Below, in pieces: positions 24,767 to 32,498 of a DNA stretch of 64,000 nt. Below the pieces are notes generated by a model that saw only the letters and a list, made by a program, of their open reading frames with translations, was not told the DNA's origin and ran no database searches. The stretch's first letter is position 1, and each line of letters begins with the position of its first letter. The translations under genes and the position numbers were made by a program. Source of the DNA: Pseudarthrobacter sp. NS4 (GTDB lineage: Bacteria > Actinomycetota > Actinomycetes > Actinomycetales > Micrococcaceae); the NCBI RefSeq assembly GCF_024758005.1, contig NZ_CP103288.1, positions 1,178,001 to 1,242,000 on the forward strand, read 5' to 3'.

Positions 24767-26248
24767 CTACTCTTCAAGGGAACGAAGCATGTCGGCTACT
24801 ACGTTTCCGATTTGCCTAGAGAGCAAAGGCGGGACAGCGTTTCCCACTTGGTGAAATTGCTGTGTCCTGGAGCCTTCGAAGAAGTAGTTGTCGGGGAAGG
24901 ACTGGAGGCGGGCTGCTTCGCGTACGGTGAGGCTTCGTGCCTGCTTAGGGTCCGGGTGAATATAATAGTGGCCATCTTTTGCGATGTGGGAGACCACCGT
25001 AGTGGCCGGAGCATCCCATATTTGAACTCGGAACCGGTCGGTAAATGGCGTGCTTGCCTTGCCAACATTGCTGTGCTCGGGATGTAACGACGTTGGGAGA
25101 TCGGTGTACTTCGGACTTTTGCCCAAGTGCTCTGCTAATTCTGCCATCACTCTATATCGGACCAAGTCTGACACCATGTGCATGCGTGGTTGGTGTTGGA
25201 TCGGCGCGCTAAGCCGTTCCTCATGAAGCCAAGCCTCGTACTCATCAACTGCGAGTGTGCCGGCCTTAACTGGTTCGGGCTTGGATTCCACATCCCTCAG
25301 CCGCACCTCAACCAAAGCCTCCTTCTGCACGGCCGGCCAATCGCGATCAATGGTAGGCTGCCGCTTCGACATCCTCGCTTGCAGACCCGGCATCGTTTGA
25401 ATTGCCGCTCGTACCGTTACTGGCCCGTCTGCTTTGTTTAGAACTCGTCTAGGAAGACTCCCGGTCACGTCACTGCGGACTCCGAGTAGAATCACCCGAT
25501 GCCGTTTCTGGGGTACGCCGTAATTTTCTGATCGGATAATAAAGTCCGAGGGCTCCAGATCTTGGGGGGCCGCATCAACGACTAGTGAGCGGATCTCGTA
25601 GCTGACACCGCTGGGTAAGCGCTTAAGGTCACTCAGAATTGTCTGGAACATGCTGCTATCGCCAACCTTCGATGACAACAGGCCCTTGACATTCTCCATT
25701 ACGAAAATACTGGGCATAAACTTACTCAAAATGTGCAGGTACTCGCGGTAAAGGAAATGCTTGTGGTCGGCAGCGAACAACTCGTCTCCGGTCCTTCGCG
25801 ACCGCCCAGCGAGGGAATATGCTTGACACGGCGGTCCGCCGATAAGCGCCCAGTGTCCTCGCTCTTTCTCCGGTCCAAGTTGCTGCTCGATGAAGCTGTC
25901 CACAGCCGGGCGGTTGCGCTCTCCTAGTTCGACTTGGTACACGTGAGCTTTTGCAGTTTCATAAGCTCTTTTGAAATCGCCTGTGAGGACAGACTGCCAC
26001 GTTCTTTTTCCTTCGATGTAATCAAAGTAAGGCCGCAAGTCGCCCTCGGAGCGGACGAGCTCCCGGTAGGTTGCGCGCAAGCGCAGCGTCTGGCAAGCAA
26101 ACGTGTCCATCTCGAACGACGCCAGTGTCTGGAACGCGAAGTCGCCCCGCTCGTCTCTTACGCTTGAGAACCCCTCATTCAGGCCTCCTGGCCCGGCGAA
26201 GAGATCGATAACTGGAAACACTTCCACCCCTTGATGCTTGACACTCAA
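24767..26248 (-). CDS. DNA (cytosine-5) methyltransferase
   Basis: 493 residues from a TTG (GTG at 26227 or 26221 is an alternative). All C5-methyltransferase motifs are present in order: I (VIDLFAGPGGLNEGFSS), IV with the catalytic cysteine (IGGPPCQAYSLAGRSR), VI (FVMENVKGLL), VIII (QKRHRVILLGVR), then a target-recognition region of about 180 residues, and IX-X (ARLQSFPDNYFF, QFHQVGNAVPPLLSRQIG). It is transcribed towards the Z1/GHKL operon, with only 27 bp between the stops. It is the most likely modification enzyme protecting host DNA from that system. A separate promoter would let protection be expressed before restriction. The target sequence cannot be predicted here. Confidence 0.93.
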   Translation of the reverse strand: MSVKHQGVEVFPVIDLFAGPGGLNEGFSSVRDERGDFAFQTLASFEMDTFACQTLRLRATYRELVRSEGDLRPYFDYIEGKRTWQSVLTGDFKRAYETAKAHVYQVELGERNRPAVDSFIEQQLGPEKERGHWALIGGPPCQAYSLAGRSRRTGDELFAADHKHFLYREYLHILSKFMPSIFVMENVKGLLSSKVGDSSMFQTILSDLKRLPSGVSYEIRSLVVDAAPQDLEPSDFIIRSENYGVPQKRHRVILLGVRSDVTGSLPRRVLNKADGPVTVRAAIQTMPGLQARMSKRQPTIDRDWPAVQKEALVEVRLRDVESKPEPVKAGTLAVDEYEAWLHEERLSAPIQHQPRMHMVSDLVRYRVMAELAEHLGKSPKYTDLPTSLHPEHSNVGKASTPFTDRFRVQIWDAPATTVVSHIAKDGHYYIHPDPKQARSLTVREAARLQSFPDNYFFEGSRTQQFHQVGNAVPPLLSRQIGNVVADMLRSLEE

Positions 26249-26949
26249 AGATACCAGGTGCCGCCGACAAATCTGTTGCGGGCGCGATTAAGTACCGCCG
26301 TAGGATGAGCCTGGAGTACGCCGTTCTCGGTCTGTGGAGCGACGAACGCAGGAATACTTCGTGGGCTACGTTTTCCGGATGGAGGCCACGGTCGGAGCCG
26401 GGCATCCCCTGTGCCCCTTGGATTCGACGGTTTTTCGGTAGCTTCGGGCCGTGTCCCTCGCGTAGTTTTGCGCAGGCCGAGAGGTAGTCGATGAATGAAG
26501 GCGGGATCAAGCCCAGATAACTTAGCGGTCTATCCCATCGCTTCATGCTCTGCGGGACTGCGGTAGAGCATCGCTCGAAGCTTTGGGCTATTGCCCCGGC
26601 GCAACGAAGGGTAGGGGACAATGCACTCAAGGTTTCGTCAGCTGACCTATCGGGGCATCAGCTCCCCGAGTCGACGCCACACTGAACGAAGGTCGCGTTC
26701 CTGAACCTGGGAAGCTTCTTGCTGAGCGAGAAATCATTGATAGGCAGCCCAATGCCCTTACCGGCACTGAGGGCTGCGCAGGTGAAAATCGAATCCCCCC
26801 GAACCGCAGAAGGCCGTATTTGTAATGCGTGCTTGCCAGTACGCTTCGGTAAGTGGCCACGGACTTGGGTAACGGCAAAACATTCAGCGATGATGGTAAG
26901 GCGACCTCATAGAAAGTCGAGGTAAAACCTGTGGAGGCTGGAGAAGCAC
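26249..26949. other. 700-bp intergenic region between the methyltransferase and the OLD nuclease
   Basis: No gene can be supported. Several medium open frames exist on the minus strand (for example 26175-26630), but none has a recognisable domain or a convincing start, and they overlap one another. The region must hold the divergent promoters of the methyltransferase and the Gabija-like operon. It may be decayed sequence at the junction between two defence modules. Confidence 0.5.
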
Positions 26950-29136
26950 ATGCATATCAAGAGTTTCCGGATTGGGAACTTCAGGCGCCTGAAGAACGTC
27001 AGGGTGGACCTCGAACCCGATCGCACGATCTTCGTGGGTGCGAATAACAGCGGAAAGACGTCGGCGACCCACGTGCTCCAAAAATTTCTCGGACAGCAAT
27101 CGCGAACTCCTTTTCAAATATACGACTTCTCGGCGGATTGCTGGGAATCTTTCGATTCCTTTGATCCGAGTTTGGGAGACACGAAGGTTGAGCTGCCGCA
27201 GATCTCCCTCGATCTCTGGTTCAACGTCGACGATGACAACTTGCACCGCGTGCTGGATCTCTTGCCGAGCTTGGACTGGGACGGAGAACCTGTAGGCGTT
27301 CGGATGGTTTATGCACCCCGCGAGGGCGAGAAGCTCGTCGCTAACTACTTAGAGGCACGTGCCACGGCCGAATCAACGTCGAACGGTAATGAAAGCTCTT
27401 ATTCGCCTTGGCCGCAGAGTATGTTCGAGTATCTGACCAAGCGTCTGCAACAGGAATACGAAATTAAATACTTCGTACTTGATGCTAAACGGTGCACGGA
27501 GGATCTCGTTCCCGAAGACGGCTATGTGCCATTTTTCTTGGGCACGAGTAGTAATGGTGCCTCGAGGGTGATCGAATCAATCATCAGGATCGATTTCTTA
27601 AACGCGCAGCGGCATCTATCAGACACCGAATCGCCCGGAAGAAGTGAAGAACTTTCGAAGCGGTTGAGTCGGTTCTACGAGCGGAACCTGCAAAAACTCG
27701 AAGGTGATCTGGATGCCTTGGGAGCGATCGCCGACTCTGAAGCGCGGCTAAACGCGCATTTTGCTGAAGTATTCGGGGATACTCTCGATCGGCTTGGAGA
27801 AGTCGGCTACCCCGGCGTCGCCAACCCAGGGCTGGTTGTCAAGGCATCGTTCAACGCTCATGGCATTCTAAATACGAGTGCGAAAGTCCATTACGAACTA
27901 CCGACGGTGGCCGAAGGCGGAACCGCGGTCCGGCATACGCTGCCGGATCAGTATAATGGCCTAGGCTTCAAGAACCTTATTTATATGGTGGTTGAGGTTC
28001 TCGATTTTCATCAGGCTTGGTCAGCTTCAGCCGGGGACCGTCCGCCAATCCATCTGATTGTTATAGAGGAGCCGGAAGCTCACCTTCACGCACAGCTGCA
28101 GCAGGTGTTCATCCGAAAAATTTTAGAAATCTTGCCTGAACCGGAAGTAGCTTTTCACACCCAGCTAGTGGTGACTACACACTCTCCTCACATCATCTAC
28201 GAGAGCAACTTCAAACCTATTCGGTATTTCTGCCGAGCCACTTCGCTTGACGGATTGCATTTAAGTGACGTTAGGAATTTGTCTACGTTTTATCGAGAAG
28301 AAGAAGTCGCGACGCGAGAGTTCTTGCAGCAGTACATCAAGCTCACCCACTGCGACTTGTTTTTTGCCGATGCCGCCGTATTGGTTGAGGGCAATGTTGA
28401 GAGATTGTTATTACCACTCGTCATCGAGCGCTTCGTGCCAGGCCTGCGGTCGTGCCACCTGACCATCCTCGAAGTTGGAGGAGCATTCGCGTACAGGTTC
28501 GAGAGTCTCTTAGGTTTCCTTGGCCTTCCGACGCTAGTCATTACTGACTTGGACAGCGTCAATGCGCCCTCCGCGGCCCGGGTTGATGATGAGGAAGCAA
28601 CGGCTGGGTCATCTTGTGAGGTGGACACGGTAGGCGCAGTGACGTCAAACCAGACCCTGAAGCAATGGCTGCCGAAGATCGACAGCATCGAGGATTTGTT
28701 AGCTGCTGGAAGTGATGCGAAAGCGCCGGCCACCGAAGATGGATTGCCTGGGCTTGTCCGAGTGGCGTATCAGACTCTAGAAACGATTAGCTGGCAGGGT
28801 AAGACCGAGCAGCGGGCAGGGCGGACCCTGGAAGAAGCGTTCGCGCTACGGAATCTTAACTGGACGCAGAGCGCTGACGGCAAGCAGTTGGGCCTGAAGA
28901 TTCCCAAAGCGACTGATCTTTCGATCAAAGAACTGCATGACAGGCTATTTACCCGGGTCAAGAATTTCGACAAGACGAGCTTCGCTCTCGGCGTCATAGC
29001 CACTGCAAACCCAACTTGGGAATCTCCTATGTACATTGTGGAGGGGCTGGAATGGTTGCAGGAGAAACTCGAAGTTGTGGCTCCTGTGGAGGCGCGGGGT
29101 CTAACGACGCAGTCTGGTGGTCGAGGTGACATCTAG
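26950..29136 (+). CDS. gajA: OLD-family ATP-dependent nuclease (GajA-like, Gabija)
   Basis: 728 residues from the ATG at 26950 (TGGAGAAG upstream). The ABC-type ATPase half has Walker A GANNSGKT (30-37), signature YNGLGFKN (335-342), Walker B LIVIEEPEAH (369-378) and the H-loop histidine H411 in TTHSPHI. The TOPRIM nuclease half has E480 (AVLVEGNVERLLLPLV) and the DLD motif (533-535 in VITDLDS). This is the class 2 OLD layout, paired with a UvrD-like helicase gene that starts inside its 3' end. That pairing is the Gabija anti-phage system, in which the nuclease cuts DNA when nucleotides are depleted. The protein is longer than the ~580-residue founding GajA, mainly by a C-terminal extension of about 150 residues. 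Confidence 0.87.
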   Translation: MHIKSFRIGNFRRLKNVRVDLEPDRTIFVGANNSGKTSATHVLQKFLGQQSRTPFQIYDFSADCWESFDSFDPSLGDTKVELPQISLDLWFNVDDDNLHRVLDLLPSLDWDGEPVGVRMVYAPREGEKLVANYLEARATAESTSNGNESSYSPWPQSMFEYLTKRLQQEYEIKYFVLDAKRCTEDLVPEDGYVPFFLGTSSNGASRVIESIIRIDFLNAQRHLSDTESPGRSEELSKRLSRFYERNLQKLEGDLDALGAIADSEARLNAHFAEVFGDTLDRLGEVGYPGVANPGLVVKASFNAHGILNTSAKVHYELPTVAEGGTAVRHTLPDQYNGLGFKNLIYMVVEVLDFHQAWSASAGDRPPIHLIVIEEPEAHLHAQLQQVFIRKILEILPEPEVAFHTQLVVTTHSPHIIYESNFKPIRYFCRATSLDGLHLSDVRNLSTFYREEEVATREFLQQYIKLTHCDLFFADAAVLVEGNVERLLLPLVIERFVPGLRSCHLTILEVGGAFAYRFESLLGFLGLPTLVITDLDSVNAPSAARVDDEEATAGSSCEVDTVGAVTSNQTLKQWLPKIDSIEDLLAAGSDAKAPATEDGLPGLVRVAYQTLETISWQGKTEQRAGRTLEEAFALRNLNWTQSADGKQLGLKIPKATDLSIKELHDRLFTRVKNFDKTSFALGVIATANPTWESPMYIVEGLEWLQEKLEVVAPVEARGLTTQSGGRGDI

Positions 29137-31012
29137 AACAGACTCTCCAGACACCGATGCTGATCGTGAGCTAAGGGAGATTCTCGACGGTGACCGTTTG
29201 ACTGGTTTTACGATGGTGGCAGGTGCAGGTTCAGGTAAGACAACGTCACTGGTTAAGGCTCTGGCCCACGTTACGGCGACCCGCGGGCCGTCGCTACGCG
29301 CGAAGACCCAGAGGGTTGCGTGCATAACCTACACAGAGGTAGCGGCCCGAGAGATTCATGACGACATCGGGAATGACTCCCTTGCGTCAGTTTCGACGAT
29401 TCATAGCTTCCTTTGGTCGCTAGTCAAGCCATTTCAGAAGGACATCAGTACCTGGGTTTCAGCGAACATTGAAAAACAGATTGCAGACCTGCTTCTAAAG
29501 CAGGAACAATACACATCTCGAACCCGCTCGGCTACGAAGGATAAGGACGCGTCGGATCTAGCCAAACGTCGACAGCAACAGGCCGCCGTTGGTGGTGTGA
29601 TCAGATGGACATATGGGACTGGCAGTGACTATGCGCGGGGCGTTCTCGGTCATGCAGATATCCTCAAAATGGTTCCGCAAATGATCCTCACCCAAAACCT
29701 ATTGGCTCGGCTGGTGGCACGTCAGTTTCCATTCATATTCGTAGACGAGAGTCAAGACACTTTCCCGGAAGTCGTGGAGTGCTTGAAGCGCGTTTGGGCA
29801 TTAGCCGACGGAGAAATGTGTCTGGGATTCTTTGGAGACCCGATGCAGCAGATCTACCAGCAGGGAGTGGTATCCATATCCCTCGAACTTGGATGGCGCA
29901 ACATCGACAAGCCCGAGAACTTTCGATCGTCTCGGCGAGTCTTGACTTGCATTAACGCGGTCCGCTCGGAAGGCGACACGCTCCAACAAGTAACTGGACT
30001 TACAGCGACGCAGTCCGAGGGCGAGGCATTTTGCTTTGTACTTCCGACCGATGATCATAGAAGCGAGAATCTGGAGCGGGTGCGGACTTGGCTGGATGAA
30101 CATAGCTCTTCAGGAAACTGGACACGGGCAGCCCACGAAGGCGGCTCGCAAGTGCTTATGATCGTGCACCGTATGGCTGCTAGGCGGCTGGGTTTTGATG
30201 CACTTTACTCCGCATTCAACGACAATAAAGCCGATAGCCTTGGGGATGCCTTTAACGAAGGTTTGGCGTGGCCATTAGCGCCCTTCCGCGACGTAATCCT
30301 TCCGCTTTGTTCAGCTGACGAGCCCAGCTCACCGGAGGTGCTGGCCGTTTTAAAGGAGAACAGCCCTCTAATCAAGAGCGGACGTGCCTCACGGGAAGTC
30401 CGAGCCGCGCTGACTGCCGGTTACTCCGCAGTCACGGAGCTAAGGGAACTTGCAGACGGCGCCGAAAAAGCGGCGACGCTCGGTGATATATTGAAGTTTT
30501 CGGCTGATCGGCAGCTCCTAGAACTCGACCCGCGTATGGCGGCGTACCTATATCCGCTCAGTGAGTTCCAGGATGTCGTTCTGGATGAGAAAACTACCAG
30601 CGTTCTAAACGCTATGGCGCGCTGTACCTTTTCTGAGCTTGAGGGCTACTACAAGTACGTGAATCAAGAATCTCCATACTCTACACAGCATGGAACAAAA
30701 GGTTCCGAGTTCGAGCGAGTTGTAGTCGTGCTCGACGACGACGAGGGGACATATCCGCTCTATTCCTATGACAAATTCCTCGGGCTAAGACAACCGTCGA
30801 CAAGGGACCTTGAGAATCAGGCCCAAGGGAAGGACTCCGCGGTTGAACGGACACGGCGCTTGTTCTACGTGTGCGTCTCGCGGGCAAAAGAGTCTCTGGC
30901 GATTGTGCTTTTTGCTGACGACGTATCACAGGCTGTGAATGCAGTGAGCCAATCGTCCATTGGTGAGCACGTCGATATCTTAACGGATACCGACTTGATG
31001 ACTAGACCCTAA
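29117..31012 (+). CDS. gajB: UvrD/Rep-type SF1 helicase (GajB-like, Gabija)
   Basis: 631 residues, GTG start at 29117 overlapping the nuclease gene by 20 bp. SF1A motifs: Walker A AGAGSGKT (35-42), Ia ACITYTEVAA, II FVDESQDT, III LGFFGDPMQQIY, IV NFRSSRRV, V THGTKGSEF-like QHGTKGSEFERVVVVLDDDEG, VI RRLFYVCVSRAKESLAIVLF. In Gabija the helicase associates with the OLD nuclease and senses or unwinds DNA ends. It is longer than the founding GajB (~490 residues). The coupled overlap and shared low G+C show one unit with the gene before it. Confidence 0.87.
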   Translation: MVEVTSRTDSPDTDADRELREILDGDRLTGFTMVAGAGSGKTTSLVKALAHVTATRGPSLRAKTQRVACITYTEVAAREIHDDIGNDSLASVSTIHSFLWSLVKPFQKDISTWVSANIEKQIADLLLKQEQYTSRTRSATKDKDASDLAKRRQQQAAVGGVIRWTYGTGSDYARGVLGHADILKMVPQMILTQNLLARLVARQFPFIFVDESQDTFPEVVECLKRVWALADGEMCLGFFGDPMQQIYQQGVVSISLELGWRNIDKPENFRSSRRVLTCINAVRSEGDTLQQVTGLTATQSEGEAFCFVLPTDDHRSENLERVRTWLDEHSSSGNWTRAAHEGGSQVLMIVHRMAARRLGFDALYSAFNDNKADSLGDAFNEGLAWPLAPFRDVILPLCSADEPSSPEVLAVLKENSPLIKSGRASREVRAALTAGYSAVTELRELADGAEKAATLGDILKFSADRQLLELDPRMAAYLYPLSEFQDVVLDEKTTSVLNAMARCTFSELEGYYKYVNQESPYSTQHGTKGSEFERVVVVLDDDEGTYPLYSYDKFLGLRQPSTRDLENQAQGKDSAVERTRRLFYVCVSRAKESLAIVLFADDVSQAVNAVSQSSIGEHVDILTDTDLMTRP

Positions 31013-31071
31013 TCTTTGTCGCTGCCACCCCGATGACGGCACCATGGGTTGCTCAGCACAGATGGACTTAG

Positions 31072-31365
31072 GGCAGCGGAACGCAATTTGGGGCTGTTGA
31101 AACCGCCCATGGACTAACGCTCTACTCCACTCTGGCCCCGTGTGCCGAGACCATCATTCAGTTCAAGGTTCCGCGCGTGGTGGTGGGGGAAGCGCGGACA
31201 TCCGACGACGAACCGGAGCTTATGCGGTCTCGCGACGTTGAGGTGGTACTGCTGAATGACCAGCGCTGCGTGGACACGATACGCATGTTCCCGTCTGACA
31301 AGCCGGAGCTCTGGGCGGAGGACAACCCGAGTAGCGCCGGTCCCGTCCTGTTGACGGGGGATTGA
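31072..31365 (+). pseudogene. 3' remnant of a cytosine deaminase (CDA superfamily)
   Basis: The frame is open from 31072 to the stop at 31363-31365. It encodes LTLYSTLAPCAETIIQF, IPRVVVG-like VPRVVVGEA, MRSRDVEVVLLNDQRC and KPELWAED, matching the C-terminal half of yeast-type cytosine deaminases (which have TLYTTLSPCDMC and end in E-x-P-x-W-x-E-D). The N-terminal half with the HAE zinc motif is missing, and the second active-site cysteine of PCxxC is lost (PCAET). It is a dead fragment at the right edge of the defence island. Confidence 0.75.
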
Positions 31366-31412
31366 GACTCAGGGCGAACGGGTGTGGCCGCTTCGTTTCC
31401 GAGCACAGTCGT

Positions 31413-31547
31413 CTACTGGCTGGGATTCCACGACGTGACGACACCGTTGATGACGTAGGGGTCTTCAGCTGCAAAGGCTTTGGCGGCCTCAAGCGGGTTC
31501 TCGCCGGTGAAGATCAGCAAACCTTTGAAGAGTCCTTCGCCAATGGC
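31413..31547 (-). pseudogene. 3' remnant of a YciI-family gene
   Basis: On the minus strand the 44 codons before a stop at 31413-31415 read GEGLFKGLLIFTGENPLEAA, KAFAAEDPYVINGVVTSW and NPSQ, typical of the C-terminal half of YCII-related proteins. An in-frame stop at 31548-31550 and the lack of any upstream part show that the gene is truncated. Like the deaminase fragment next to it, it marks a junction where ancestral genes were cut. Confidence 0.65.
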
Positions 31548-31651
31548 TCATCGTTGTAGCAGCAGCGTACCGACTGGGGCTGGTTTCGCTCCCCACCCGC
31601 ACCCTAACCTCGCAAGCTTGGCTAGGGAACCCGGCGGCCGTGGGCCCAGAC

Positions 31652-32428
31652 TCAACCACGACCGACCGTGGCGACCTCAACCGTTACCCCCGATTCCCGG
31701 AACTTTTGCACCTGCTCCGGGTCGGCGCCGTCGTCCGTCACCAGGGTCCAGGGCAGCGCCAGACGCGCCCACGCGTGGAAGGGCCGCAGCCCCAGCTTGG
31801 ATGAGTCCGCCAGGACGTAGACTTCCCGGCCGCGGCGGGCCATAAGTTCCTTGAGGCGGGTCTGGGCGTGGTCTGCTTCGCAGATGCCGTCCTCGGCGGT
31901 GACGGCGTCGGCGCCCAGGAACACCCGGTCGAAGCTCATCCGCTCCAGGGCGGCCTCCGCCAGCGGGCCTACAAAGCTCTGCGAAACGCTGCGGAGCCGG
32001 CCGCCCAGGCAGTCCACCTCGATGCCTTCGGAGTCGGCGAGTTCCTGCATGGTGTTGATGCCCGGGGTGGTTACGGACAGCTTTTCGAAGCCGCGCAGTT
32101 CGTGGGCCAGGGCACCGGCGGTGGAGCCGGCGTCGAGCAGGATGTTCTCCCCGGGCCGGATCACGGACGCCGCCCAGCGGGCAATGGCGTGCTTCTGCTC
32201 GAACGCCTCGCCGGTGCGCTGCCGCAGCGACGCTTCCGGGTGCGCGCCCAGGGCCATGGCCCCGCCGTAGGTGCGGGCCAGCCGGCCCTGCCCGTTCAGC
32301 AAAGCCAGGTCACGGCGGATGGTGGAGGCCGTCACCTCGAACCGGGCGGAGAGTTCCTCCACGGAGGCCAGGCCGGTGGTCACGGCAAGGTGGTAGATCT
32401 CCTCGCGCCGCGCATTTGCGCTCAGCAT
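31652..32428 (-). CDS. DeoR/GlpR-family transcriptional regulator
   Basis: 258 residues from the ATG at 32428, with AAGGAGG six bases upstream. An N-terminal DeoR helix-turn-helix (MLSANARREEIYHLAVTTGLASVEELSARFEVTASTIRRDLALLNGQGRLARTYGGA) is followed by the sugar-phosphate-sensing DeoRC domain with DAGSTAGALAHEL, FLGADAV, and ADSSKLGLRPF near the C-terminus. It sits just downstream of the acid-sugar kinase-dehydrogenase gene on the same strand, with the ABC importer divergent. It is the likely repressor of this locus, sensing a phosphorylated four-carbon sugar acid. Confidence 0.9.
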   Translation of the reverse strand: MLSANARREEIYHLAVTTGLASVEELSARFEVTASTIRRDLALLNGQGRLARTYGGAMALGAHPEASLRQRTGEAFEQKHAIARWAASVIRPGENILLDAGSTAGALAHELRGFEKLSVTTPGINTMQELADSEGIEVDCLGGRLRSVSQSFVGPLAEAALERMSFDRVFLGADAVTAEDGICEADHAQTRLKELMARRGREVYVLADSSKLGLRPFHAWARLALPWTLVTDDGADPEQVQKFRESGVTVEVATVGRG

Positions 32429-32498
32429 TCCCGGCCTCCTTCCCGTGGCAGTGATAACCATGCTAGTTCCGGCCCCCGCCCAGTCCCCGCAGCAACGC

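Noticed and set aside
17537..26248. Considered DISARM, BREX or Type I restriction for the Z1 cluster
   Set aside because: No DrmA/B, PglZ, BrxL, HsdR or HsdS-like protein is present; Z1, GHKL ATPase and PD-(D/E)XK fit the MORC-type layout instead.
26175..26630. 150-residue minus-strand open frame upstream of and overlapping the methyltransferase gene
   Set aside because: It overlaps the methyltransferase coding sequence in another frame, has no domain, no ribosome site and unconvincing amino acid composition.
26627..26926. Minus-strand stretch with a protein-like run (IRPSAVRGDSIFTCAALSAG) vaguely like the start of a SET domain
   Set aside because: No start codon or full domain, and the resemblance is weak; it may be decayed coding sequence but cannot be named.
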